The notes under the pieces were generated by a model. The model did not search any database and was not told the DNA's origin. It saw only the letters and a program-made list of their open reading frames with translations. A program made the translations under genes and the position numbers. Positions 1-7,401 of a stretch of DNA of 22,859 nucleotides are shown in pieces. The DNA is from Stenotrophomonas sp. UBA7346 (lineage in GTDB: Bacteria; Pseudomonadota; Gammaproteobacteria; Xanthomonadales; Xanthomonadaceae), in contig DKPB01000043.1 in assembly GCA_002471015.1 (NCBI GenBank), positions 1-22,859 of the forward strand, written 5' to 3'. Positions within the stretch are counted from its first letter, which is position 1, and every line of letters starts with the position of its first letter.

Positions 1-14
1 CGCTCTTCCGATCT
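1..14 (+). other. Illumina adapter remnant at contig end
   Basis: The first 14 bases, CGCTCTTCCGATCT, are identical to the 3' end of the Illumina universal (read 1) adapter; the reverse complement AGATCGGAAGAGCG is the standard trimming sequence. Genomic-looking sequence begins at base 15. The bases interrupt the minus-strand coding sequence that reaches them, so the apparent last codons of that gene are artificial. Confidence 0.93.
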
Positions 15-177
15 CGGCCGGGCGGGCTGCAGGGCGTGCGCGGGCCGGGGTGGCGCGGCTCTGCGCGCTGGCGGAGCGTTGGCTCTTCTTCTTGGCAGCA
101 TCGGCCGGCGCGGCGGCCGACAGGGTCAGGATCGAGGCAATGGCCAGCGCAAGCAGGCGCAGCGAGCTGTGAGACAT
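15..177 (-). CDS. Secreted protein of unknown function, 5' fragment
   Basis: Fifty-four codons from an ATG at 175-177, with no stop before the adapter. The N-terminus is a clear Sec signal peptide: hydrophobic LRLLALAIASILTLSAAAP followed by a likely cleavage after ADA. What follows is a Lys/Arg/Ala/Pro-rich stretch (AKKKSQRSASAQSRATPARA...), typical of a disordered linker after the signal peptide in periplasmic xanthomonad proteins. The catalytic or structural domain lies beyond the contig, so no function can be given. Secreted peptidases and penicillin-binding proteins of this group can start this way, but nothing here proves it. It lies downstream of DUF502 in the same direction, with a hairpin between them. 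Confidence 0.7.
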
Positions 178-325
178 CGGGTGTTCCGCAAATACATCAG
201 CGGGGGAGCTTGCCCGATAACGGCGGATACGGCTAGGCGCGGTGGCAGGTGAATGGGGGGTGGCGGCGGGCGGTGCACGCCGGAGTCAGCCGCCAGTTAG
301 ACCGCCGCAGCCACGCCAGCAGGCT

Positions 326-353
326 TGTCCCGGGCCCGCAAGCGGCCGGGACA
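326..353 (-). terminator. GC-rich hairpin after the DUF502 gene
   Basis: TGTCCCGG (326-333) and CCGGGACA (346-353) form a perfect 8-bp stem; the 12 bases between can add CCG/CGG pairs around a CAAG loop. The stem begins five bases after the DUF502 stop codon on the minus strand. No T-run follows, so it may be a weak terminator or an mRNA 3'-end stabiliser. The rest of 178-358 shows nothing else recognisable. Confidence 0.5.
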
Positions 354-358
354 CGGGC

Positions 359-1036
359 TCAACGATCGCCGGCGCGGGTGAACGGCACGGTCTCCGGGGC
401 CACGGCCCCGCCGGAGATGATGAAGCTCATGGCCTGGTCCACGGTCCAGTCGGTGGGCGTGAGCAGCTCCACCGGCACGATCTCCAGGTAACCGGAGGTC
501 GGGTTGGGGGTGGTCGGGACGTAGACCGCCGCCAGCTCGCGGCCGGTGCCCTGTTCGCGGATCACCCGTGTGACCAGACCGATGGATTTCATGTCCCGGT
601 GGGGGAAGTCGATCAGCACCACGCGCTGGGTACTGCCGGGCTTGGTCTGCAGGATGTCCAGCAGCTTCTTGGCGCTGTCATAGATGATGCTGGCCAGGGG
701 AATGCGGCGGATCACCGCGCCAAACCAGCGCAGCAGCTGTTGGCCAATCACCCGACGGCTGAGAAAGCCCACCAGCAGGATGACCAGCAAGGTGGCCAGC
801 AGGGCGATGATGTCCTGCATCCACACTGCCTTGACCCAGCCCAGGTAACCGGGAAAGGAGGCGGCGATGCGTTCGGACAGCGGCACCACCAACGGGCTGC
901 TGATGCCCGACAGCAGCACGAACACGAATTTGACGACAACCCAGGTCAACCAGATCGGCAGCAGGGTCAGCAGGCCGGTGAGGAAAAGACGTTGCAGGGA
1001 GGGGCGGGGGGTGGGGGAAACGGCTTCGGGCGACAT
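359..1036 (-). CDS. DUF502 family inner-membrane protein
   Basis: Protein of 225 aa with the layout of the DUF502 family (PF04367). It has two membrane segments, LFLTGLLTLLPIWLTWVVVK near residues 18-42 and IIALLATLLVILLVGFL near 75-95, then a soluble domain containing PTTPNPTSGYLEIVP and, near the C-terminus, the conserved LTPTDWTVDQAMSFIISGG. The biochemical role of DUF502 proteins is not established. The start is the ATG at 1034-1036. A TTG two codons upstream is in frame but lies against the -10 element, so it is rejected. There is no Shine-Dalgarno sequence, and the promoter geometry predicts a leaderless transcript. The next gene upstream is divergent, so this gene has its own promoter. 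Confidence 0.9.
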   Translation of the reverse strand: MSPEAVSPTPRPSLQRLFLTGLLTLLPIWLTWVVVKFVFVLLSGISSPLVVPLSERIAASFPGYLGWVKAVWMQDIIALLATLLVILLVGFLSRRVIGQQLLRWFGAVIRRIPLASIIYDSAKKLLDILQTKPGSTQRVVLIDFPHRDMKSIGLVTRVIREQGTGRELAAVYVPTTPNPTSGYLEIVPVELLTPTDWTVDQAMSFIISGGAVAPETVPFTRAGDR

Positions 1037-1042
1037 GGGCAA

Positions 1043-1070
1043 ATTGTAGCGGGATGCAGGCGCCGGTTAA
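1043..1070 (-). promoter_or_regulatory. Sigma-70-type promoter of the DUF502 gene
   Basis: On the minus strand a -35 TTAACC (1065-1070) is followed by a 16-bp spacer and a -10 TACAAT (1043-1048), five of six consensus bases. The -10 ends six bases before the ATG at 1036, so initiation would fall at or beside the A of the start codon. This agrees with the missing ribosome binding site and suggests leaderless translation. Confidence 0.55.
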
Positions 1071-1111
1071 GCTGCCATCGTTCAGTTGTGACGGCATGCC
1101 GAGGGAACGCT

Positions 1112-2434
1112 GTGTTGAAGGTGCTGCGATGGATCGTGACAGCCGCCCTGCTGGTGCTGGCGGCAATGGTGCTGTTGTGGCTGGTGTCGCACTGGATGCC
1201 GGTGCCCAAGGCGCGGCAGCAGGCGTTGGCATTGATGGAGCAGCCACCGCACTTCGAGGGTGCCAACGCCTTTGATGCGATATGGCTGCTGGACTTCGAC
1301 GACGTGCCGGATTCGGCGCGGGCTGCCCTGATTGCCGAGGACGGGCGGCGGATCGCCGCCGCTGCGCGCACGCCGCTGGGCGATGCCGCCGCCGATGGTG
1401 GCCTGCTGGAGCAGGTGCCGCGTGCCGCGCTGGGGCGTTACCCCCACGTAGCCGACATGGACGTGATCTGCAGTTGGGGTGGCGGCGAATGCCTGCCGCA
1501 GGTGCGCGCCGCACCGGATGCGCTGGCGCAGTCGCTGCAGTCGCAACAGGCGTTGCTGGCGCGTATCGCCGCGCTGTCCCGATACGACCACTATCAAAGC
1601 CCTTTTGTCGCCGACGCGCGCGCGCCGCTGCCGCGTTGGACCCTGCTGCAACGGTCGGCTGCCGCCCATGCGCTGGCCCATGTGCAGGGACACAGCGACG
1701 CCGCCCTGGCCGGGATCTGCAGCGACACCCGTACCGGCCGGATGTTGATGTCGCGCAGTGATGGCTTGGTGCCGGCGATGCTGGGCGCGGGCATGGTCCG
1801 CGGCAATGTCCGCCTGTTGGCTGAAGTGCTGGCCGAGCTACCCTTGGATCAGCCGTTGCCCCCGGCCTGCAATGGCGTGTTCAGCCGACCGGCTGCCGAC
1901 GCGCTGAGCATGTGTACGGCCATGCGCGGCGAGTTCCAACTGGTCAGCAGTGCCAACCTGGATCAAGAACATCCGCTGGCGTTCCTGGTGTGGGATGCGC
2001 GCAAGTTCCGCGCGGCGACAGCCGAGCGCCTGCAGGGGGCTTGCCTGCCAGCCGCAGCGCATGCGTTGGAAGCCGATCAACCCGTGCGCTGGCCAGTTCC
2101 GTCGCCGCAGTCGCTGTGGCGGCTGGAGTGTGCTGCCAATGCGGTTGGCTGCATTCTTGGCGATATCGCAGGCCCGGCCTATGTCGCTTATACGACACGG
2201 CTGCAGGATGCGGGCGCCAGCCTGCGTGCGGCCGAAGCGTTGCTGTGGCTGCGCGGGTACCAGCAAGGTCCGGCTGCCGACGCGCTGCAGGCGATGCCCG
2301 CCGACCTGCGTGGGCAGGCGCGGCCATTGCAGCTGGATGCGCAGGGCCAGCGCCTGCAGGTGGCCCTGTACGGCAGGCCCGGCAGCAACGAATGGTTGAG
2401 CTTGCCGTTACCGGCCAGCCGCTTGCCGGACTGA
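1112..2434 (+). CDS. Membrane-anchored protein of unknown function, cysteine-containing
   Basis: About 440 aa, not recognised as a named family. The N-terminus is one strong membrane segment (LRWIVTAALLVLAAMVLLWLVSHW) and the remainder is soluble, predicted periplasmic. It has eight cysteines, an even number, including CSWGGGEC, which would fit disulfide bonds in the periplasm. The C-terminal third is Ala/Leu-rich and helical (LQDAGASLRAAEALLWLRGY). The start is GTG 1112 or TTG 1115, behind GAGGGA at 1101-1106; the frame stays open upstream but that part is antisense to DUF502. It is divergent from DUF502 with 75 bp between, and convergent with the DUF4442 gene with only 16 bp between and no visible terminator. 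The reading frame is clear but the function is unknown. Confidence 0.75.
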   Translation: MLKVLRWIVTAALLVLAAMVLLWLVSHWMPVPKARQQALALMEQPPHFEGANAFDAIWLLDFDDVPDSARAALIAEDGRRIAAAARTPLGDAAADGGLLEQVPRAALGRYPHVADMDVICSWGGGECLPQVRAAPDALAQSLQSQQALLARIAALSRYDHYQSPFVADARAPLPRWTLLQRSAAAHALAHVQGHSDAALAGICSDTRTGRMLMSRSDGLVPAMLGAGMVRGNVRLLAEVLAELPLDQPLPPACNGVFSRPAADALSMCTAMRGEFQLVSSANLDQEHPLAFLVWDARKFRAATAERLQGACLPAAAHALEADQPVRWPVPSPQSLWRLECAANAVGCILGDIAGPAYVAYTTRLQDAGASLRAAEALLWLRGYQQGPAADALQAMPADLRGQARPLQLDAQGQRLQVALYGRPGSNEWLSLPLPASRLPD

Positions 2435-2450
2435 GGCGCCGCAGCAGCAA

Positions 2451-2927
2451 TCAGCCCGGCTTGCGCGCGTCGGGCTTCAGGCGCACATAGACCTGCTTGC
2501 GCACCCGCGCCACCACTTCGCCGCTGGCGTCGACTACGTCATTCTGGAACCAGTGCAGGTACTTGTCGCCGTTGGCTGTGGCCGCGCGCACTTCGGCCAG
2601 GGTGGCGTCGTCCAGGCGGAACTCGGTCCACACCACGCCGCGCCCGGGCTTGAGGAAGTCGATGCTGCCGGCCTTGTCCCAGACGAAGTAGCGGCTGCCC
2701 ATGTTGTGCAGCAGGCACAGCATCCAGAACGGATCGGTCATGGCGAACAGGCTGCCACCAAAGTGGGTACGCACGTAGTTCACGTTCCAGGGACGTTGCC
2801 GCAGCTCGACCCGGACGTAGCGGTAGTCGGCGCTGATATCGGTGACGTGGATGCCCGTGAACAGAAAGGGGGGCCACAGGTTGATGCCGAGACGGAACAG
2901 GCTGGCTTTCATTGCGGGCACGGCCAT
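2451..2927 (-). CDS. DUF4442 hotdog-fold (thioesterase-like) protein
   Basis: Protein of 158 aa matching the DUF4442 family (PF14539), cytosolic relatives of acyl-CoA thioesterases. Typical features are the N-terminal NLWPPFLFTGIHVTDIS, the central NVNYVRTHFGGSLFAMTDPF, where the hotdog helix and active-site region lie, and the later strands KAGSIDFLKPGRG and DASGEVVARVRKQVYVRL. Family members are thought to act on acyl-thioesters, but the substrate is unknown. There is no signal peptide. Start choice is uncertain: ATG 2925-2927 is used, while ATG 2910-2912 five codons later is possible; neither has a good Shine-Dalgarno. It lies 42 bp downstream of the diguanylate cyclase gene on the same strand and could be read from that operon. 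Confidence 0.85.
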   Translation of the reverse strand: MAVPAMKASLFRLGINLWPPFLFTGIHVTDISADYRYVRVELRQRPWNVNYVRTHFGGSLFAMTDPFWMLCLLHNMGSRYFVWDKAGSIDFLKPGRGVVWTEFRLDDATLAEVRAATANGDKYLHWFQNDVVDASGEVVARVRKQVYVRLKPDARKPG

Positions 2928-2969
2928 ACAGGGGACGCGGAGTCTAACATCCGCATGCGTATGGAGTCG

Positions 2970-4607
2970 TCAGCGTGGCCTTGGCAGGGCGACGCGGTAG
3001 CCGTCGCGGCCGGCCTCCTTGGCCTGGTAGAGCGCCCCGTCCGCAGCCTCGAACAGGCGCGCCGAGCTGTCCTCGCTGCCCGGCACCGCACTGCACAGGC
3101 CGATGGTGACACTGGTGCTGGTGTGTTGGCCCTTGCCGGTGGCGACCTGCAACTGGCGGACCTGGTTGATCAGCGTCTGCGCCAACTGTTCGGCGCCTGC
3201 GGGCGGTGTGTCGGGCAGGATCAAGGCAAATTCGTCGCCACCGAAGCGTGCTGCCAGGTCACGCGGGCGCCGCGCAATGCCGTCGATGGTGCGGCCCAGT
3301 TGCCTGAGCAGGCGGTCGCCTACCTGATGGCCGAAACTATCGTTGCATTCCTTGAAGTGATCCACGTCGATCAGCATCAGGGTCAACGGCTTGCCATTGC
3401 GGCGCGCCGCATCGTTCTCGCGGCGCAGGGTCTCCTCGAAGCGCATGCGGTTGGCCAGGCCGGTCAAGGTGTCGCGGTTGGCCTGGCCGCGCCAATAGCG
3501 CATCTGCCACAGCGTCCAGCTCGCCAGCAGGGCGATGAAGCAGGCAATGGCGGCGACCGGCGCGAACCACAGGTCGGCACCATGCAACAGGAGCAGCGCG
3601 AGCAGGAACGGTGTGGGAATGGCCAGGGCTGCAAACAGCCAGCGCGAGCGGACATTGGCAGTGATGCCAAGCGCACCCAGCATCACCAACAACGCGGTCA
3701 GGCCGGTCTGCAACCAGCGCGGCAAGGGCGTGATGGCGTTGCCCGCCAGCAGCATGGCGGCGACATTGGCCTGGTATTCGCTGCCCGTCATCCACAGCTC
3801 CTTGGAGGTGGGCGTAAGCAGGCGCGGGGCGATGCCGCTGGCGGTCATGCCGACAATCAACAGGCGGCCGCGCAGCAGTTGCTCGGGGATGTGGCCGTCC
3901 AGCACGTCCACATACGACATCTGTGGAAAGCTGCCGGGCGGCCCCGCATACCGCACGCGCACATAGTTGTCGCGCTGCCACTGGTAGGGCGAAGCGGCCC
4001 GGTTGGTGGCGGCTGGCAGCCCGGGGCGTGGCGCTTCGTGCCCGGCCAGCGCCGCGCCCAGTGCCAGCCAATGGGCAGTGCCCATGCCGCCTTTGAGGTA
4101 GGCACCACGGGCCACGCCATCGGCATCCACCTCGATATCGGTATGCGCCAGCGTGGCGGCGGCATCGGCGATGGCCGGGATCGGCATCAGCTCTTCGGGG
4201 ACCGCCTCGTCACTGGCCGCTGCCGCGAGCACAGGCAGGATCACCCGGCCGTTGCGGCCGATGGCGGCGGCCAACGCCTGGTCCTGGCTGGCGTCCTTGC
4301 GATCGGGCTCGGGAAACATCAGGTCCAGCGCCACCCGTTGGGCGCCAGCCTGCTGCAGGCGGTCGAGCAGGCGTGCATGGGTACTACGTGGCCAGGGCCA
4401 TTGGCCCAACTGCTGCAGGCTGCGGTCATCGATGGAGATGATGGCCAGGCGTGGATCCGGGGAATACGCCCAATCGCCGACCATCAGGTCATAGACGGCT
4501 TCGTCCGGTTGCCAGAACAGGCGGGTCTGGCTGACCACGCCTGCCAGCACGGCAAAGACCACGGCGAACAGCAGGCGTCGGCGCCAGCCCAACCGCAGCT
4601 GTCTCAT
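2970..4607 (-). CDS. CHASE2-domain diguanylate cyclase
   Basis: Membrane sensor of 545 aa that should make cyclic di-GMP from two GTP. After a short Arg-rich N-terminus and one membrane segment (LLFAVVFAVLAGVVS) comes a periplasmic CHASE2 domain, with signatures YDLMVGDWAYSPDPRLAIISIDDRSL, QWPWPR and VALDLMFPEPD. Three closely spaced membrane segments (around WLQTGLTALLVMLGALGI, LFAALAIPTPFLLALLLL and VAAIACFIALLASW) lead to a cytoplasmic GGDEF domain. GGDEF is exact at about 456-460 in RFGGDEFALILP, the substrate-site DVDHFKECND is present, and RPRD five residues before GGDEF is an intact inhibitory I-site, so product feedback is expected. The ATG at 4605-4607 overlaps the stop of the FecR-type gene as ATGA. 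An in-frame upstream ATG at 4649 would lie deep in that gene and is disfavoured. Confidence 0.93.
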   Translation of the reverse strand: MRQLRLGWRRRLLFAVVFAVLAGVVSQTRLFWQPDEAVYDLMVGDWAYSPDPRLAIISIDDRSLQQLGQWPWPRSTHARLLDRLQQAGAQRVALDLMFPEPDRKDASQDQALAAAIGRNGRVILPVLAAAASDEAVPEELMPIPAIADAAATLAHTDIEVDADGVARGAYLKGGMGTAHWLALGAALAGHEAPRPGLPAATNRAASPYQWQRDNYVRVRYAGPPGSFPQMSYVDVLDGHIPEQLLRGRLLIVGMTASGIAPRLLTPTSKELWMTGSEYQANVAAMLLAGNAITPLPRWLQTGLTALLVMLGALGITANVRSRWLFAALAIPTPFLLALLLLHGADLWFAPVAAIACFIALLASWTLWQMRYWRGQANRDTLTGLANRMRFEETLRRENDAARRNGKPLTLMLIDVDHFKECNDSFGHQVGDRLLRQLGRTIDGIARRPRDLAARFGGDEFALILPDTPPAGAEQLAQTLINQVRQLQVATGKGQHTSTSVTIGLCSAVPGSEDSSARLFEAADGALYQAKEAGRDGYRVALPRPR

Positions 4608-6256
4608 AGCGCGAGCAGCAGCAGGGTGCCAGCGCCTGCGCCGTAACACAGGCCGCAGCGCAGTTTGACCTGCTGCGTAGCCGAGAATGCACCGGCATAA
4701 CCATCGTCATCGATCTGCTGCACGCGTACATGCAAGGTGCCGCCGCGCCAGGGTTGTTTGAGAGTGACCTCGGGTGCGTCCACCTCGCGGTCCAGCAGCA
4801 GCTTCGAAAATGCTGCGTTGCGGGCAATCTGCACCCGGTAGCGCGGGTGGCCGTCGCTGGCCTGCCAGCGCAGGGTCAACATGCGTTTGCCCGGCTGCAG
4901 CTGTTGCAGCGAGGGGTCAACCGGAACATCACTGCGTTGCAGCGGCATGCTCTGGCCGTAACGCCCTTGCTGGCCCTGCGCGTCGAGCGAAGCCACACGC
5001 CAGTAGTAGCGGCCTTCGGGCAGCGCATCGGTCGTGCGCCAGCGCTGGCCGCTGGTGCGCTGCTCGACCAGCGGGTGCAGGAAGGCCGGATCGGTCGCCA
5101 CCTGCAGCACGCTGGCGACGGCACCGTCGACCTTGGCCCATTCAAAGCGGGGCTGTGCCTGCTGCACGGTCTGGCCGTGACGCGGCGCTACGGTCAACGG
5201 GGCGGGCAGGCCTTCGGGGACTGTGAAGTCGCGTTCGGCATCCAGCCCCTCGCTGCCGTCCGCGGCCACGGCGCGGACCAGCAGGCGCAACTGGCCAGCG
5301 GGCAACTGATCGATGCCCAGCGTGGTTTCGTTGGTCTCACGCGCAAACAACAGCACTTCAGGCGCTGCCGACTGCACGACCTCCACCCGGTAACGGGCGG
5401 CGCCGGCAACCGCTTGCCACGCCGCGGACAGCGGCAAGGGTTGCAGGCGCAGCTGCGCATCAAGCAGCTCCGGCGCCGGCAGCAAGGCTTGCAGCGCCGG
5501 CGCCGCGGTGCCGGATGATGGGTCCAGGCTGGCTTGGCCTGCGCCGACCAACTGGCGTGTGCTGCGGGTATCGACCTGGACCCGGCCCTCCATCACTTCG
5601 GTGGCGGCGATGGCGCCCGCTGCTCCGGCACTGACCCGGAAAACGGTGCCGCGCACGCTGCTGGTCGCGGTGGGGGCGGTGATGATGTAGCGCGAGGCCG
5701 GGCCGCGTGCAGGCGTTACCCGGCTGCTGCTGCGGCCGCGCTGCAGGCGCAGGCGGGTGTCGACCATGCCGGTGGCGCCGTAGCTGCTCAGCTGGTCGAG
5801 CTGCAGCTGGGAGTTCTCGCGCAGCTGCAGGCGCGAGTCGTCGGCAAACGCCAGGGTCACGCTGGCCTCTGCGCCGGTCTGCAGGGTGCTGCCGATCGGC
5901 AACAGCATGTCCTGGATTACCGCGCGGCTGCCGTTGTCACTGTCCTGTACCTGCACCCGGCCGCGCACCGCCACTACCCGCGCCGGGGCAGGGGTGACCC
6001 GCAACCAGGCAATGGGAAAGCGCAGGCGCTGGCCCGGCGGCAGGCGGTAAGGGTCGGCAACGCGGTTGTGGGCCTGCAACTGCTGCCAGGCCACGTCGGG
6101 CTTGAGATAGAGGGCGCCCAGGTCCCACAGGGTGTCACCGGGGCGGACGCGGTAGTTCCAATCCTGCGCCTGCGCGCCAGGAACAGCGCAGAGCATCACG
6201 GCGATGAACAGCCATCGCAGGGCGGCGGGGGCAAGACGATAGACGTGGGCAGTCAC
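4604..6256 (-). CDS. Secreted LysM-FecR protein with FN3-like repeats
   Basis: About 550 aa and exported. The GTG at 6254-6256 gives a good signal peptide (LRWLFIAVMLCAVPGAQA, cleaved near residue 30). A LysM domain follows at about 35-78 (YRVRPGDTLWDLG ... LPPGQRLRFP), the peptidoglycan-binding fold. A FecR domain covers roughly 90-190 (VRGRVQVQD, GTVFRVSAG, VMEGRVQV). Three FN3-like segments fill the C-terminal half, each with an R/Y-x-V core: AARYRVEVVQS, EGRYYWRVASLD and PRYRVQIARN. The end is unusual: RCGLCYGAGAGTLLLLAL, with two cysteines and a short hydrophobic tail. Unlike classical FecR anti-sigma regulators it has no cytoplasmic sigma-binding N-terminus and no sigma gene nearby. It overlaps the diguanylate cyclase by ATGA, so a periplasmic partnership with CHASE2 is inferred. 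The frame is open up to 6382, but that extension would bury the signal peptide. Confidence 0.88.
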   Translation of the reverse strand: MTAHVYRLAPAALRWLFIAVMLCAVPGAQAQDWNYRVRPGDTLWDLGALYLKPDVAWQQLQAHNRVADPYRLPPGQRLRFPIAWLRVTPAPARVVAVRGRVQVQDSDNGSRAVIQDMLLPIGSTLQTGAEASVTLAFADDSRLQLRENSQLQLDQLSSYGATGMVDTRLRLQRGRSSSRVTPARGPASRYIITAPTATSSVRGTVFRVSAGAAGAIAATEVMEGRVQVDTRSTRQLVGAGQASLDPSSGTAAPALQALLPAPELLDAQLRLQPLPLSAAWQAVAGAARYRVEVVQSAAPEVLLFARETNETTLGIDQLPAGQLRLLVRAVAADGSEGLDAERDFTVPEGLPAPLTVAPRHGQTVQQAQPRFEWAKVDGAVASVLQVATDPAFLHPLVEQRTSGQRWRTTDALPEGRYYWRVASLDAQGQQGRYGQSMPLQRSDVPVDPSLQQLQPGKRMLTLRWQASDGHPRYRVQIARNAAFSKLLLDREVDAPEVTLKQPWRGGTLHVRVQQIDDDGYAGAFSATQQVKLRCGLCYGAGAGTLLLLAL

Positions 6257-6325
6257 GAGCGCGGTGATCCTTGGGCTGCGGGACCCTGACGCCGGTAACC
6301 ATACCGCTGCATCTCCATCCCCTGG

Positions 6326-6370
6326 ACGGCGTGACCCCGCCACGCCGTGTCCGCCTGCAACAGACGGACA
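6326..6370 (-). promoter_or_regulatory. Two adjacent inverted repeats upstream of the LysM-FecR gene
   Basis: ACGGCGTG (6326-6333) and CACGCCGT (6341-6348) form a perfect 8-bp stem with a 7-base loop. TGTCCG (6348-6353) pairs with CGGACA (6365-6370) in an adjoining stem with an 11-base loop. They sit 70-115 bases before the GTG start and after the thioredoxin gene stop. No T-run follows on the minus strand. They may be the end of the thioredoxin message, an operator, or leader structure for the sensor operon. Confidence 0.35.
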
Positions 6371-6420
6371 TCGCATTTTCATCCAGAACGGATGGCGCCT
6401 GACTGAATGAGACGCAGGTC

Positions 6421-7284
6421 TCAGAACAACAGGGAGGACATACGGCGCCGGTAGCGACCCACCAGGTCCTCGTCCTCGATTACCCGGAAGGCATCGATCA
6501 GTGCCTTCTTCGGCAGGTTGTCACGGAAGCTGCGGTCGATGCGCAGCATCTCGATGAACTGTTCCAGCGCGGCCTCGTCGTTACCGCCCAGCAGCTGATG
6601 GATGCCGTACTGAAAGCGCGCTTCCAGGTCATTGCCATCGGCCTGGATGCGGCTGGCCAGGGTGTCGGCAGCCGGTGCACCCTGCAGGGCATTGCCGAAG
6701 TCCAGGCGGGCGCGGGCACGGATGGCGCGGTCGTCGGTGGCCAGGTTGGCCGGCAGGGCATCAAGCAGCGGTCCGGCCTCGGCGGTGGCGCCGGTCTTGA
6801 TCAGGGCCAGAGCCAGGTCCAGCTTCAGTTCGGCCTTGTCCGGCTCAGCGGTGATGGCCTCGCGCAGTGCGGCAACCTCGGCCTGCGGGTCCAGTGGCAA
6901 GGCCTCGGCCGGGGTGTCCTCGGTGGCGGGGGCCTCCAACGCGGTGACGCCGTGCTGGGTCAGGAACTCACGCAGCTGGCCCTCCGGCATCGCGCCGGGG
7001 AAGCCATCGACGATCTGCCCATCCTTGATCAGGAACACGGTTGGAACCGAGCGGATCTGGAACGCCGCGGCGATCTGCTGCTCCTTGTCCACGTCCACCT
7101 TGGCCAACTCGAACGCGCCGTTGTATTCGCCGGCGAGCTTTTCCAGGATCGGGCCAAGTGACTTGCAGGGGCCGCACCAGGTTGCCCAGAAGTCGACCAG
7201 CACCGGGGTCTGCAGGGATTTCTGCAGGACTTCGGCTTCGAAGGTTTCGGTGGTGGCCTCGAATACGTGGGGAAGATCGCTCAT
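6421..7284 (-). CDS. cnoX: Thioredoxin-TPR protein (CnoX/YbbN family)
   Basis: Protein of 287 aa: an N-terminal thioredoxin domain with the intact redox site WCGPC (cysteines 37 and 40) and the cis-proline in SVPTVFLI at residue 81, then a TPR-like C-terminal half. The end, FRDNLPKKALIDAFRVIEDEDLVGRYRRRMSSLLF, is typical of the YbbN/CnoX TPR tail. The family is cytosolic; E. coli CnoX is a chaperone that protects clients for GroEL and has lost the first active-site cysteine. This protein keeps both cysteines, so oxidoreductase activity is expected as well. The acidic, Ala/Pro-rich linker (EAPATEDTPAEALPLDPQAE) separates the halves. It starts with ATG 7282-7284 with only a weak Shine-Dalgarno. 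A terminator lies just upstream, so it probably has its own promoter in 7285-7355. Confidence 0.9.
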   Translation of the reverse strand: MSDLPHVFEATTETFEAEVLQKSLQTPVLVDFWATWCGPCKSLGPILEKLAGEYNGAFELAKVDVDKEQQIAAAFQIRSVPTVFLIKDGQIVDGFPGAMPEGQLREFLTQHGVTALEAPATEDTPAEALPLDPQAEVAALREAITAEPDKAELKLDLALALIKTGATAEAGPLLDALPANLATDDRAIRARARLDFGNALQGAPAADTLASRIQADGNDLEARFQYGIHQLLGGNDEAALEQFIEMLRIDRSFRDNLPKKALIDAFRVIEDEDLVGRYRRRMSSLLF

Positions 7285-7355
7285 GGCAGGCTACGTTGCG
7301 GACAGGAACTTCCTTTATGGCGACGCTGCCGCCGGTTCTCAACCGCCAAAACACA

Positions 7356-7377
7356 CGGCCCGCCAGAAGGCGGGCCG
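7356..7377 (-). terminator. Intrinsic terminator of the DUF2968 gene
   Basis: CGGCCCGCC (7356-7364), loop AGAA, and GGCGGGCCG (7369-7377) make a perfect 9-bp GC stem. On the minus strand it begins 24 bases after the DUF2968 stop and is followed by TGTGTTTTGG, a T-rich run. This is the clearest Rho-independent terminator in the window and separates DUF2968 from the thioredoxin gene. Confidence 0.85.
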
Positions 7378-7401
7378 GGTGGGTAGGGGTTGCCGTTGGC
7401 C

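Noticed and set aside
1037..1042. TTG start for DUF502 two codons upstream
   Set aside because: It touches the -10 element and would not be within the predicted transcript.
242..1111. Long plus-strand open frame continuing upstream of the 1112 gene
   Set aside because: It is antisense to the well-supported DUF502 gene, has a Gln/Asp/His-rich composition typical of GC-rich shadow frames, and the membrane segment and ribosome site place the start at 1112.
2553..4646. 697-codon plus-strand open frame
   Set aside because: It is the antisense shadow of the CHASE2-GGDEF gene, with low-complexity Gln/Ala/Gly content and no domain.
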